A DNA stretch of 64,000 nucleotides from Desulfobacula sp. (GTDB taxonomy: Bacteria > Desulfobacterota > Desulfobacteria > Desulfobacterales > Desulfobacteraceae), in contig NZ_JAQYWD010000002.1 in assembly GCF_030145145.1 (NCBI RefSeq), positions 62,001 through 126,000 of the forward strand, read 5' to 3'. Below the pieces are notes generated by a model that saw only the letters and a list, made by a program, of their open reading frames with translations, was not told the origin of the DNA and did not search any database. Below, in pieces: positions 39,712 through 48,900 of the stretch (positions are counted from its first letter, which is position 1; the number at the start of each line of letters is the position of its first letter). The translations under genes were made by a program, and so were the position numbers.

Positions 39712-41271
39712 TTACTTCACCAACTCCAGTTCACTCGGACGCCAGGTCTGGTCCAGCCAGGGCTCAAGCGGGCCGTAGAGGCGCAAGATGATGAACCAGC
39801 TTTTTCCGGGGATCGTCTGAATCCAGTTCTTTTCCCATCCTTTTGGCGCTTCCGCAGCGAAGTAGATGTCAATGGATCCGTCTTTATTTTTCTTAGGGCC
39901 TTCGCCATAGCTGTCAATGCTGGCAAACTGCTGGTCGGTCTGTAGCATGGAACGGGTTTGTGTGTCATAAATAGTAACTGACCAGTTATCTTTTACCGGA
40001 ACATTTGGAGGCAAATGTAATTTGTAAGTTTTTGAACCATCCAAAGGATTGTGATCGCCATCCATATCGGCAATACCATAATCAGAACCCAAACCTGGTT
40101 TGGTAACTGCCATAGAAGGCGTTACACAAATGGCATTGTAATGCAACCATAAACGGGCATCGTAACGACGTGCTCCATCTTTATTAAAGTAAGTATCCTT
40201 ATCGGCATAGCCCATCACCCATTCGCTGTCGGTGTCTTTGTAAATGTAAGCCCCTGGGTCGCGAGGCCAAGTTGTGTTCGCACGTGAATATGCATTCCCA
40301 AGTTTTACGGCCTCGGTAAGAATACGACGCATACGTTGATCTGGGTTAAACACTTTCCCTTTTACAATACCTAGAGAAGCAATTAAACCCCTTGTTTCCG
40401 GATTAAGAAAATCCAAAGGCTCTTCCTGGATAATTTCATCAAGACTTTCATAGAAACTAAAATCGTTTGGCGGTATGGTGTTGTAGCCTTCCACACCTGA
40501 CATGTTTCTGAATTCCATTTTTGGTGGATTGTCTTTCATTGCCAAAGGATATACCTTTAGACTATTCTTTATATTTTCAGCAGCATCTTTTACACTTGTT
40601 CTTACATAACCTCGCATAAAATTCCACACTGTATAGGTTTTTGAATGATATACATGATAACCTTCAGGAATATCTCCTTTATAACCTGGAGGTAGTAAAA
40701 GGTACTTTCCACCTTTCCCTTTATCCGGACCAGCCATACCGATATCACCAACCCAACGCATATACATATCATCCCACATGCCCAGTACGTCGGCCGGCAC
40801 CTCGATCACAGTCGGGCCGTCCTTCTTCAGGTCGAAGAAGCCAAGCGTATAAAGCGCAGTGCCATTAGGCGTTAACCAACGGGTTTTCGAGTCCATTAAT
40901 TCTTCCCATATGAGAATTTGATTCGATGTTTCTGCTCCAAATTCGTGTTGCGCCCTACGTAAGCTAAACATCGAAACAGCTGGAATCATATTCACATAAA
41001 CCTGCACTGCACGGGCCTGATCCATATAGTCGAATATTTTTTCTTTGGTGTCGCCCACAGGAACACCGTCAAAAAATTCCAGCGTGCCGATCGTCGTCTC
41101 CACTTTATCCGGCGTGGCGATCTGATTCGGAGTGTCGGTGGTCATTTTATAGGTCGGAAGTTTTACCTCCGCATGTGCGGTCAATACTCCGGTACCGGCC
41201 AGCATCGCGACTGCGAGGCATGTGGTCAAGAGACCGGCCACGGACAGGGATTTCAATGTTTTTTGCTTCAT
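39712..41271 (-). CDS. Secreted DUF1254/DUF1214 protein, 519 aa (type B), compositionally mosaic
   Basis: Signal peptide (ending LTAHA) and all family motifs: IGTLEFFDGVPV, DKGKGGKYLLLPPGYKG, GKVFNPDQRMRRILTEA, TYKLHLPPNVPVKDNWSVT and TWRPSELELVK. Closest to the 10.2-11.8 kb product. Nucleotide composition alternates within the gene: G/C-rich at 39712-39960, A/T-rich to ~40785, a short G/C-rich block 40785-40850, A/T-rich to ~41080, then G/C-rich, as if patched by gene conversion. ATG follows AAAGGAG. Third gene of the triad regulator B, small protein, DUF1254. Confidence 0.9.
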   Translation of the reverse strand: MKQKTLKSLSVAGLLTTCLAVAMLAGTGVLTAHAEVKLPTYKMTTDTPNQIATPDKVETTIGTLEFFDGVPVGDTKEKIFDYMDQARAVQVYVNMIPAVSMFSLRRAQHEFGAETSNQILIWEELMDSKTRWLTPNGTALYTLGFFDLKKDGPTVIEVPADVLGMWDDMYMRWVGDIGMAGPDKGKGGKYLLLPPGYKGDIPEGYHVYHSKTYTVWNFMRGYVRTSVKDAAENIKNSLKVYPLAMKDNPPKMEFRNMSGVEGYNTIPPNDFSFYESLDEIIQEEPLDFLNPETRGLIASLGIVKGKVFNPDQRMRRILTEAVKLGNAYSRANTTWPRDPGAYIYKDTDSEWVMGYADKDTYFNKDGARRYDARLWLHYNAICVTPSMAVTKPGLGSDYGIADMDGDHNPLDGSKTYKLHLPPNVPVKDNWSVTIYDTQTRSMLQTDQQFASIDSYGEGPKKNKDGSIDIYFAAEAPKGWEKNWIQTIPGKSWFIILRLYGPLEPWLDQTWRPSELELVK

Positions 41272-41304
41272 GATATGACTCCTTTCTATAATAAAAATTA
41301 ATTT

Positions 41305-41559
41305 TCAGTCGATACACTCAACTGATAAAATCGACAGCTGCATTTCTGACAAACTGTTCAACACACCCATCAGTTCAGATTGGTCCGCGATACGACCTGA
41401 CAGGCATGTGACGGTTGACAGATCTTTCTTCCCTTTGGACGTAATCTGCATGCCATAAAAAATTTCAGCACACCCCTCTGGCACCAAACCCTGGATGTGG
41501 ATCCGATAATGGGCAGGTGACCAGGGACGAAGGGATTTTCTTTTTGTTGTTCTTTGCAT
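41305..41559 (-). CDS. Small conserved protein (DQSEL-GVL family), 84 aa, member B
   Basis: Core SLRPWSPAHYRIHIQGLVPE and VTCLSGRIADQSELMGVLNS with LSEMQLSILSVE matches members A and C. Start set at 41559 by comparison with member A; no strong ribosome site is seen, and an ATG at 41580 and a TTG at 41676 are alternatives. No export signal. Lies between the HTH part of regulator B and a DUF1254 gene, the same order as member A. Function unknown. Confidence 0.65.
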   Translation of the reverse strand: MQRTTKRKSLRPWSPAHYRIHIQGLVPEGCAEIFYGMQITSKGKKDLSTVTCLSGRIADQSELMGVLNSLSEMQLSILSVECID

Positions 41560-41689
41560 GGTTGTTTTAAAACTATCCATAATAATAAATGTTGATAATT
41601 CTAATTGTTGATCAAGGATATCGCTTTGTGACAGAAAAGGCATCATCCCAAAAGGATGATAAATGGACGATGGCAAATAAGCGGTTGCT

Positions 41690-42313
41690 TTATCGTTTGA
41701 CCAGCAGGCCTGACTGTTCAGCCCTTAAGACTGCTTGACGGCGATTGCGGACAACCAGTTTTTCATATATGTGCCGCAGATGCGTTTTGACCGTGGCCAT
41801 TGAAACACAGAGATTTTCGGCAATTTCCTTGTTCTGCAGGCGTTCAGCCAAAAGTTCTAACACATCAAGTTCACGGTTGGTAAGCGATTCAAAGGAAATC
41901 GTGTTGAGTTTGGATACTGGAGAATGGATCGGGTTTTTGGGGTCAATGTTAAGATTCTGGAAGACTTCAAGAAGGGTGTTGACATAGTCTATCTGGACGT
42001 TTTGCTGCTTTAAGCGGATTAAAAGATCGCCCATAACAGGAACCAGTTCAATAAATGGACGTACCCACCCGCCGGGAGCGGCAAGATCCAATGCTTTTTT
42101 CAAGGATTTGTCTGCATCATTGAGCCGATTGTGTCTGTAAAAAATAACCGCCTGCAACACAAACAAGTCGATCAGGTGGAATGTGTTATGGATATCCTTC
42201 GTCAATTTCACAAAACTTTCGATCTTTTGGATCGCTTCCTCGGATCCTTGTGCCACAAGCAGACGGCAATGCGTAATCTGTGGGGCCTCTAAAAAAAGAA
42301 AAGCGGTGGCCAT
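41690..42313 (-). pseudogene. MalT-like regulator B, C-terminal part with LuxR HTH, 207 aa
   Basis: Has the C-terminal TPR/linker region missing from regulator A (FLFLEAPQITHCRLLVAQGS through IDYVNTLLEVFQNL), then a complete LuxR HTH ([35 protein letters not shown]). The first ATG lies within what was the middle of the gene; the ~400 residues between this and the ATPase part are gone. It might still bind DNA if translated. Confidence 0.85.
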
Positions 42314-42342
42314 GGTGGCTTGGTACGATGGCGATCTGCTTT

Positions 42343-43203
42343 TTACCTGCTATGTGATGTGCCAGTCCGAAATATATCGCGGATGTCAACGGGTTGATGA
42401 TCCAGCACTTCGTTGATCAGGTATTCCACCAAGTAGTGCGTGGTCCCTTCCAGTTTTAACAACTTTCGGGCCGGATTTTTCTGCCCTTGCATAGCCAGGG
42501 CCACCAGATGTAATCCGGTTACCCAGCCTTCCGTTTTTTTTGCAAGGGCTGCAATGGTTGTTGGTTCAATTTCGTGAGCTGTGGCTGCCTGTAAAAATAT
42601 TATGGACTCATCCATGGAAAAGCGTAGATCCCTCATGCGCAGTTCAGCCAATTTTCCTCTGGCACGCAGCGTTGCCACCGCTATGAGTGGATCCCGTCGC
42701 CCCACCAGAATCAAGTGCATGTATCGGGGCGGATATCTCAACACCCGGTTCAAAAAATCATGGACAATTTTGTCGTGGATGTGGTGGATATCATCCAGAA
42801 CAATATTAAAATCAGTGTCGATCAAATCAAGTTCATTGACCAGTGTTGTTACCAAAACATCTTGTGGTGGAAGGAGTGTTGAATCAATCAGGGTTTGTGT
42901 TTTACAGGCGGCATGGGGGTGGATTGTCTGTATGGCTGCAATAAAATAAGACAAAAACCGTCGAAGGTCGTTGTCATCCTGGTCTATGGACAACCAGGCA
43001 CCAGGGATTTTACACACTTCAAGCCAGCGGCTGACCAGCATGCTTTTTCCGTATCCTGCTGGAGCAGAAATCAGGTTCACTGATTTATGCCTGCTCTTGT
43101 CCAGTCTCTCCAGCAACTTTGACCGATGCACATGATTATGGGTTACTGGGGGCCGATGCAGTTTGGTGCGAAGTAAAATTATGCTGCCTGATTCAGAATC
43201 CAT
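42343..43203 (-). pseudogene. MalT-like regulator B, N-terminal ATPase part, 286 aa
   Basis: MDSESGSIILLRTKLHRPPV, Walker [11 protein letters not shown] and Walker [13 protein letters not shown] are intact; the frame ends abruptly (DIFRTGTSHSR) shortly after LINEVLDHQPVDI, where regulator A continues with the TPR region. The internal deletion removes most of the sensor domain. AAGGGTC stands before the ATG, but the promoter region seen before the matching remnant at 36.9 kb is missing here; upstream lies a patchwork of gene scraps. Confidence 0.85.
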
Positions 43204-43221
43204 GCGTTGACCCTTAATTAT

Positions 43222-43268
43222 TAAGTGTCCATGTCTTTTCTATGTATCCTTGTCATCCAAGGTCGAAA
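43222..43268 (-). other. Patchwork of short gene scraps
   Basis: A 28-nt match to the 3' end of the type A DUF1254 gene (30847-30874) is joined to a 16-nt match to the porin gene (16345-16360). The homology of regulator B's 5' flank with 36.9 kb ends right here. Confidence 0.5.
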
Positions 43269-43302
43269 TTGATTAACATTATTTTAATTTTCCTTATTCT
43301 TG

Positions 43303-44418
43303 TCATTCCTTAAAGGTGTTGACAGATATTTCCGAATGCTGATTTTCAGTATTACCGACCCAGTCCATAAAAATCCGGTAGCCCACCGCCAGCACGACTG
43401 CACCGATAAACATGCCGATGATACCGCCGGATACCATGCCACCCATGGCGCCAATAAGAATAACCGGCATGGGGGCTTCTACCCCGCGACCCAACAGGAG
43501 TGGCTTGAGCACATTGTCGGCAAGGCCGGCAATTAGCAGATAAATGGTGAAAAGGATATTGCTCGCGGTAGAAGCGTCACCCGACCACCACAGATAGGCA
43601 ATGGCGGGCAGTGAAATGATGGCGGCAGGCAGCTGCAGAATCCCAAAGATCAGAGAAATCAGCGCCAACACACCGGGTACTGGAATGCCCGCCATGATAA
43701 AGCCTATACCCAGCAATAATGCCTGTATGAATGCCACACCGATAACGCCGCCGGCCACCGAACGAACCGTTGCAGTGGAGAGCGTTTGTAATCGCGGGCC
43801 TGTCCCGGGACCGGTCAGGCGAAGGAAAATGCGCTGAATGGCCTGGCTGCCGGATTCCCCATAGGCCATCATAATCCCGGCAATGATCAGGGCGCCGGCG
43901 AATAAAAATATGGCACCGGTTGTATTGGCTGCCGCTGATAAAACACGTTTGGATATTTTCTTGAGCGGTTCCTGATAATCCTTTAAAAAGGCCGGCAGGT
44001 TAACCGCCGCCAGATCCCAGGCGCGATAGACCCGTTTGCCCACCAGCGGCCAGTCCGCCACTTTAGGATCAGGTCGTTCAATGGTGATGGTGTTATTCTC
44101 GAATGCAGTATATGCCTGATGCACATGCTTTACTAATGAACCGCCAAGCATGATTGTGGGACCACCGATCAACAGGAAAACGGCAAGCACCAGAAGTACG
44201 GAAGACCGGCCCTGTTTCCCGTTGAACCATTTTGCCATGCGCTGATGCAACGGATAAAGGGCAATGGCCAAAATCAATGCCCACACCACTATATTTGCAA
44301 AAGGGGCAAAAATGCGCATGCACATGATCAATAGAAAGGCGATCAGGCCAATGCGGATTGCGGCGTCCGTGAAATCCTTTGACAGCAGTTTTTGAATGGG
44401 CGACTCATCTGTTTGCAT
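43303..44418 (-). CDS. AI-2E family transporter, 371 aa
   Basis: About eight membrane segments; N-terminal pair separated by a short loop, a periplasmic-type region (~85-160), and the conserved C-terminal block ILQLPAAIISLPAIAYLW and NVLKPLLLGRGVEAPMPVIL, a family signature. Distinct from the permease at 3.0-4.0 kb. Substrate unknown. It is the first gene behind promoter copy 5 and precedes regulator B, so in this operon an exporter and regulator may once have been coupled. Confidence 0.85.
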   Translation of the reverse strand: MQTDESPIQKLLSKDFTDAAIRIGLIAFLLIMCMRIFAPFANIVVWALILAIALYPLHQRMAKWFNGKQGRSSVLLVLAVFLLIGGPTIMLGGSLVKHVHQAYTAFENNTITIERPDPKVADWPLVGKRVYRAWDLAAVNLPAFLKDYQEPLKKISKRVLSAAANTTGAIFLFAGALIIAGIMMAYGESGSQAIQRIFLRLTGPGTGPRLQTLSTATVRSVAGGVIGVAFIQALLLGIGFIMAGIPVPGVLALISLIFGILQLPAAIISLPAIAYLWWSGDASTASNILFTIYLLIAGLADNVLKPLLLGRGVEAPMPVILIGAMGGMVSGGIIGMFIGAVVLAVGYRIFMDWVGNTENQHSEISVNTFKE

Positions 44419-44581
44419 GGGGGATAACTCCTATTGTTTTTTGACCGGTTTTCAGGTGTCAGTGACGGTTGAACACTGACTCCTGATAAAATGATGAACT
44501 ATTTGACCATTTCAGGATCACCCGGCATACATCCTTGTCCGGGGTTAATATGTTTGTTGTCCAGAGCTTATTTTCAATTAT

Positions 44582-44652
44582 GTTGTAAACTGCCTGGGGC
44601 AAAAAAAAAATCCCCCGAACAGGGGGAAATTTGATCCCCCGCTATGGGGGAT
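44582..44652 (-). promoter_or_regulatory. CCCCC/GGGGG promoter element, copy 5
   Basis: ATCCCCCATAGCGGGGGAT, 17 bp, GGGGGAT, T9, then TACAAC (44582-44587) 22 nt downstream. Upstream and downstream flanks resemble copies 1 and 2 most closely. Heads the AI-2E permease operon. Confidence 0.7.
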
Positions 44653-44654
44653 AT

Positions 44655-44914
44655 TCTTTTAAACTTTTGAATGTTACGACAAAACAGTGAGGCTATAAAT
44701 TATCCTTTATTAAAAACAAATAAGCGTTTATATTTTCCTTTATCAAGGTATAATACCTGCGTAAAACAAATTTAAAAAACAATTATCAAAGATTTCCATT
44801 CAGGTATTTCTGTATACTGTGGTGGGATATAAACCGCATCGGTTTTCCGTTAATGTTCTTATGCGGAAATATAATCTATTTATTTTCCTTATGTAATTTG
44901 TTTCAGAAAATTAT
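44655..44914. other. A/T-rich intergenic region
   Basis: No convincing gene, repeat or terminator seen in these ~260 bp, which separate the divergent minus-strand permease operon and the plus-strand toxin-antitoxin region. Confidence 0.4.
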
Positions 44915-45010
44915 TTAAAAAATTTTCCGCAATGGAGGGTATTCTTTATTTAGCACCAGAGTGACCCAATAATCTTTTTCAATATAGATTTCTGGAATGC
45001 CCCCTGGCAT
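44915..45010 (-). pseudogene. AbiEii-like nucleotidyltransferase N-terminal remnant
   Basis: Thirty-one codons starting MPGGIPEIYIEKDYWVTLVL. IEKDYWVT is the recognisable start of AbiEii/AbiGii-type nucleotidyltransferase toxins. The frame stops after 31 residues. It lies next to the yefM-yoeB module, fitting a former toxin-antitoxin site. Short match, so moderate confidence. Confidence 0.35.
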
Positions 45011-45082
45011 ACTTGTACGATTTAATTACCGGCCCGGCTTTTGGGGTCCGGTGGATTTTCATGTTGGAGCAGAAAAATCTGC

Positions 45083-45120
45083 TTGACAATCCACCTTCCA
45101 TATGTACAATATGTTGTACA
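45083..45120 (+). promoter_or_regulatory. yefM-yoeB promoter and operator
   Basis: TTGACA (45083) and TACAAT (45105) at 16-bp spacing, with the inverted repeat TGTACAATATGTTGTACA (45103-45120) covering the -10. TGTACA is the known core of YefM operators in E. coli, so autorepression is expected. Confidence 0.75.
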
Positions 45121-45133
45121 GGAGGTACAAAAA

Positions 45134-45385
45134 ATGGAAGCTATTACATATACAGCAGCAAGGCAAAACCTTGCGAAAACAATGGAAAAAGTTTGTAGAG
45201 ACCACGCCCCGATGATTGTAACACGAAAATCATCGGGTTCTGTAGTCATCATGTCACTTGAGGACTTTGAAGCCCTTGAAGAGACAGCCTACCTATTACG
45301 CTCCCCGAAAAACACAAGACGTCTGATTGAGTCGATTGTTCAACTTGAAAATGGCAAAGGAAATGAAAAGGAGCTTTTAGAGTGA
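45134..45385 (+). CDS. yefM: YefM/Phd-family antitoxin, 83 aa
   Basis: Start at 45134 follows a strong GGAGG site; upstream in-frame codons contain the promoter. N-terminal DNA-binding fold with ITYTAARQNLAKTMEKV and VVIMSLEDFEAL, the Phd/YefM hallmark; the acidic C-terminal tail (LENGKGNEKELLE) should wrap and neutralise the toxin. Overlaps the toxin start (GTGA). The neighbouring YoeB-type gene and TGTACA operator support yefM over other Phd types. Confidence 0.93.
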   Translation: MEAITYTAARQNLAKTMEKVCRDHAPMIVTRKSSGSVVIMSLEDFEALEETAYLLRSPKNTRRLIESIVQLENGKGNEKELLE

Positions 45386-45636
45386 AGCTCATTTTCTCAG
45401 ACCATGCCTGGGACGATTACCTCTATTGGCAAAAAACTGATAAAAAAATTCTTCGCCGTATCAACACCCTCATTAAGGAAACAAAACGTAATCCTTTTGA
45501 GGGTGTCGGAAAACCTGAACCATTGAAACATGCCCTATCAGGATACTGGTCCAGGCGGATAAATGACGAACATAGATTCGTTTATAAAGTTTCAGAAGAT
45601 GCGATTCTTATTGCACAACTGAGATATCACTACTGA
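45382..45636 (+). CDS. yoeB: YoeB-family mRNA interferase toxin, 84 aa
   Basis: Length is exactly that of E. coli YoeB, and the catalytic residues fall at the same positions: Glu46 (GKPE), Arg65 (DEHR), His83 and Tyr84 (C-terminal RYHY). It is expected to cleave mRNA at the ribosomal A site. GTG start overlaps the antitoxin stop. No truncation; the module looks functional. Confidence 0.95.
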   Translation: MKLIFSDHAWDDYLYWQKTDKKILRRINTLIKETKRNPFEGVGKPEPLKHALSGYWSRRINDEHRFVYKVSEDAILIAQLRYHY

Positions 45637-45665
45637 CCCTTCTTTCTGCCCCAACGCCCACAACA

Positions 45666-45826
45666 ATACCCAGGAGGGGTCAGGCTTGCGTTATTGACGC
45701 TTTTACTGAATTTCTTTGCTATTACAGTATGTTATCAAAAGCACAATAACACAAGCCTGACCCCATCGAACCATGACCCCATCGAACCATCAATTACGAC
45801 AAGTGGGCGAAGTTAGGACCAAGCCC
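45666..45826 (+). repeat. REP/MITE-like repeat, copy B
   Basis: Same unit as copy A without the central extra bases, with a small tandem duplication (GACCCCATCGAACCAT twice) on the right side. Lies between yoeB and the histidine kinase. Confidence 0.75.
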
Positions 45827-45839
45827 AAATTATCTTTTC

Positions 45840-45870
45840 TTGACAAAAAGCGGTTCACTGTCTTACAGAT
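45840..45870 (+). promoter_or_regulatory. Candidate promoter of the histidine kinase
   Basis: TTGACA at 45840 followed after 17-18 bp by TTACAGAT, about 100 nt upstream of the kinase start. The -10 is weak. Confidence 0.35.
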
Positions 45871-45969
45871 ATCAGACAGGTTGCTAAGATATGGACCCTT
45901 TTGAATTTGAATCCATTTTTTATGAAAAAATAACGGAGAGACAGGCCAATTAAAGCCGCGACTCAAAAC

Positions 45970-48900
45970 ATGGTGAAAACCGGTTTTTATAAATGGGGTT
46001 GGCTGCCATTTACAGCCGTTTGTTTGTTGTTTTTATTTCTCTCTATGGCCAAGGCTCAGGATTCCGGGCAGAAATCCATTCAGGGTCAAGGCCCTGTCTC
46101 AGTGTCCCTTACCGATGCAGAGAAAGAATGGCTGGAAGGGCATTCTGATGAAAAATTTGTTTTTACCAGGAACAACCCCCCGGCCCTTCTTGTTGATGAA
46201 GACGGGTCAATGTCCGGAATTTTAAACGATATTCTGGATGTTCTGAATGTGAAGCTGGGAACTAATTTTGGCATCATCATAATCAACGACCATGCCAAAG
46301 TCACAGAAATGCTTCAGACCCATCAAGTGGCCGGTGCACTTGCCATTGCCCAGGGCATGGGAGGCTATTACAAGGTCCTGGAATCTCAACCCGTTTATAC
46401 GACCTACCCGGTTGTCTTTGCCCGTGCCGAAACATCTGTAAAACCGGACAGTCTGGAAGAGATTGAAGGAAAAACCATTTCTGTATCTCAAAGCTCGGGC
46501 TGGGCAAAAAAATTACTGGAGCTGTTCAAAGATCGTGTTGACATTATCGAGACCGTTACGCCATTGGAAGCCTTGCAATTGCTGTACAAAGGCAAGGTGG
46601 ATTATATGATCGGCACGTCCACGCATACCTATTTTATTTCGGCCCATCAGCTTATCGGGCTGCACCCGGCACACATCCTGACGGATCAGCCGGTTCGTGC
46701 GGTGATGGGTGTCCGGGATGACTGGCCCATATTGGCCGGGATTATCGACAAGGGGCTGGCATCTATTTCGAAAAAAGAGATGACTGCCATCTATAATCAA
46801 TGGGCTCAGCTTCCCAAACAACAAAAAACAATAGAATTGACGAAAGAAGAACAGTCCTGGCTTTCAACAAAACACAAGGTGAGAGTTTCTTCCGGGAACT
46901 TCCCTCCTTTTGTTATCAATCAAGGAAAAAAGGTTTCCGGAATTGTAATTGATTATCTCAACCTGGTTGCACAAAGAACCGGCATTATCTTTGATTATAT
47001 CGATCCAGGGATACCCTTTGCAGAACGACTTGAGGAAATAAAGTCACTCAACGGTCCGGTGGACCTGATCCCCTGCATGATGAAGACCCCGGAGCGGGAA
47101 ACGTATATGTCCTTCTCCAAAGCATATTTTGATACCCCCAGGATGATTTTTACCCAAAAAGAAATGGGTGTGGCCAGCGGGTTAGCTGACTTTGCCGAAA
47201 AAAAAATAGCGGTGGTCAGGCAAACGGTTGTGCAGCAGGAAATTGAAGGCAAGTATCCGGGGATTCAACTGCTGCTGTATAATTCGGACCTGGATGCCAT
47301 GAAGGCTGTTTCAAAAGGAAAAGTAGACGGGTATGTGGGCAACATGGTGTTGGCATCCTACCTGATCCTTCAGCACGGCCTGGTCAACCTGGCCATTGCC
47401 GCACCCACTGATCTTGAAAATCACATTTTTTCCTTTGGCAGCCGCAGAGACTGGCCGCAGCTCAGCCGTATCCTGGACAAGGGCATGGACAGCATCACGC
47501 CCGAGGAAAAAATGGCCATACGGGGCAAATATCTTTCTGTGCGGTATGAACACGGCATCCGGTCCGCTGATGTGGTCCGGTGGATTCTGATGTTTACAGG
47601 CGCTGGAATTGCCATTGTGCTGATGTTTTTTGTGTGGAACAGGACCCTGAAAAAACAGGTGCGGGAACGGACTACCAAATTAAGCTACCATGCCACGCTC
47701 CTGGAAAATGTTTCAGATGCAGTGATTTCCACTGATTTGGATTTCAGAATCATCAGCTGGAATAGTGCCGCTTATCAAATTTACGGGTGGAAAGCCCAAG
47801 AGGTTATTGGAAAGACATTACAAGAAGTGTTTCAGATGGAACACGCCCACATCAAAAAACAAGAAATGCTCGCCACTGTCCGTGACACCGGCAAATGGCA
47901 GGGTGAACTCAGACAGACGATAAAAAATGGCGCAACAATAGATATTCATGCAACCGTCTCCAGGGTCTTTGACGATAAGGGCAAGACCATGGGTTTTGTC
48001 GGTGTCAATCGTGACATCACAGGACAAAAAAGGTCGCAGAGACGGCTTGTGGAAAGTGAAACACGGTTTCGCGCCACCTTTGAGCAGGCGGCTGTCGGCA
48101 TTGCCCATGTGGGGGCTGAAGGTGTTTTTTTGCGTGTTAATCAGAAATTTTGTGACATCATCGGGTATTCCCACGAGGAAACACTGGCATTGACATTCCA
48201 GGAGATCACGCATCCTGACGATCTTGACACAGATCTTGCTCACGTGGATCAGCTGTTAAAAGGAGAGGAGGATGTCTATTCCATGGAAAAAAGATACCTC
48301 CGCAAGCAGGGTGAAGTCTTCTGGGTGTACCTGACCGTTTCTCTGGTGCGGGATGATGCGGGAGCCCCCCTGTTTTTTGTTTCCGTTATAAAAGATATTT
48401 CTGCCCGGAAAAATCTTCAGGAAGAACTAACCATTTATCAGACAAGACTCAAGGCCCTGGCCTCAAAATTGACCCTTCTTGAAGAAAAGGAAAGAAAACG
48501 AATTTCCATGGAACTGCACGATCATATTGGTCAGACCCTTGCTTTTTGCCGCATCCAGGTTGCAAAAGCAACGAAATACGCCCCCCGGCAGGGTGAGCAG
48601 GCAGCCATACTGGCTGAATTGTCACAATCCCTGCTTGACACCATACGGGATACAAAAGATCTGGTTTTTGACTTAAGTTCTCCTTTGCTCAATGAACTGG
48701 GTCTTGCTGAGGCAATTGCCCATTTTCTCAAAAATCAGGTCCACAAAAAACATGGCATAAAAACAGAGTTTATCGATGATAAAAAAACCGCCTTGATGAA
48801 TAGTGATTTAAGCGCCATCCTGTTTCGAAATGTCCGTGAACTGATCACCAACACGATCAAACATGCCCGGGCAACAACCGTAATCGTTTCCATGGGATAT

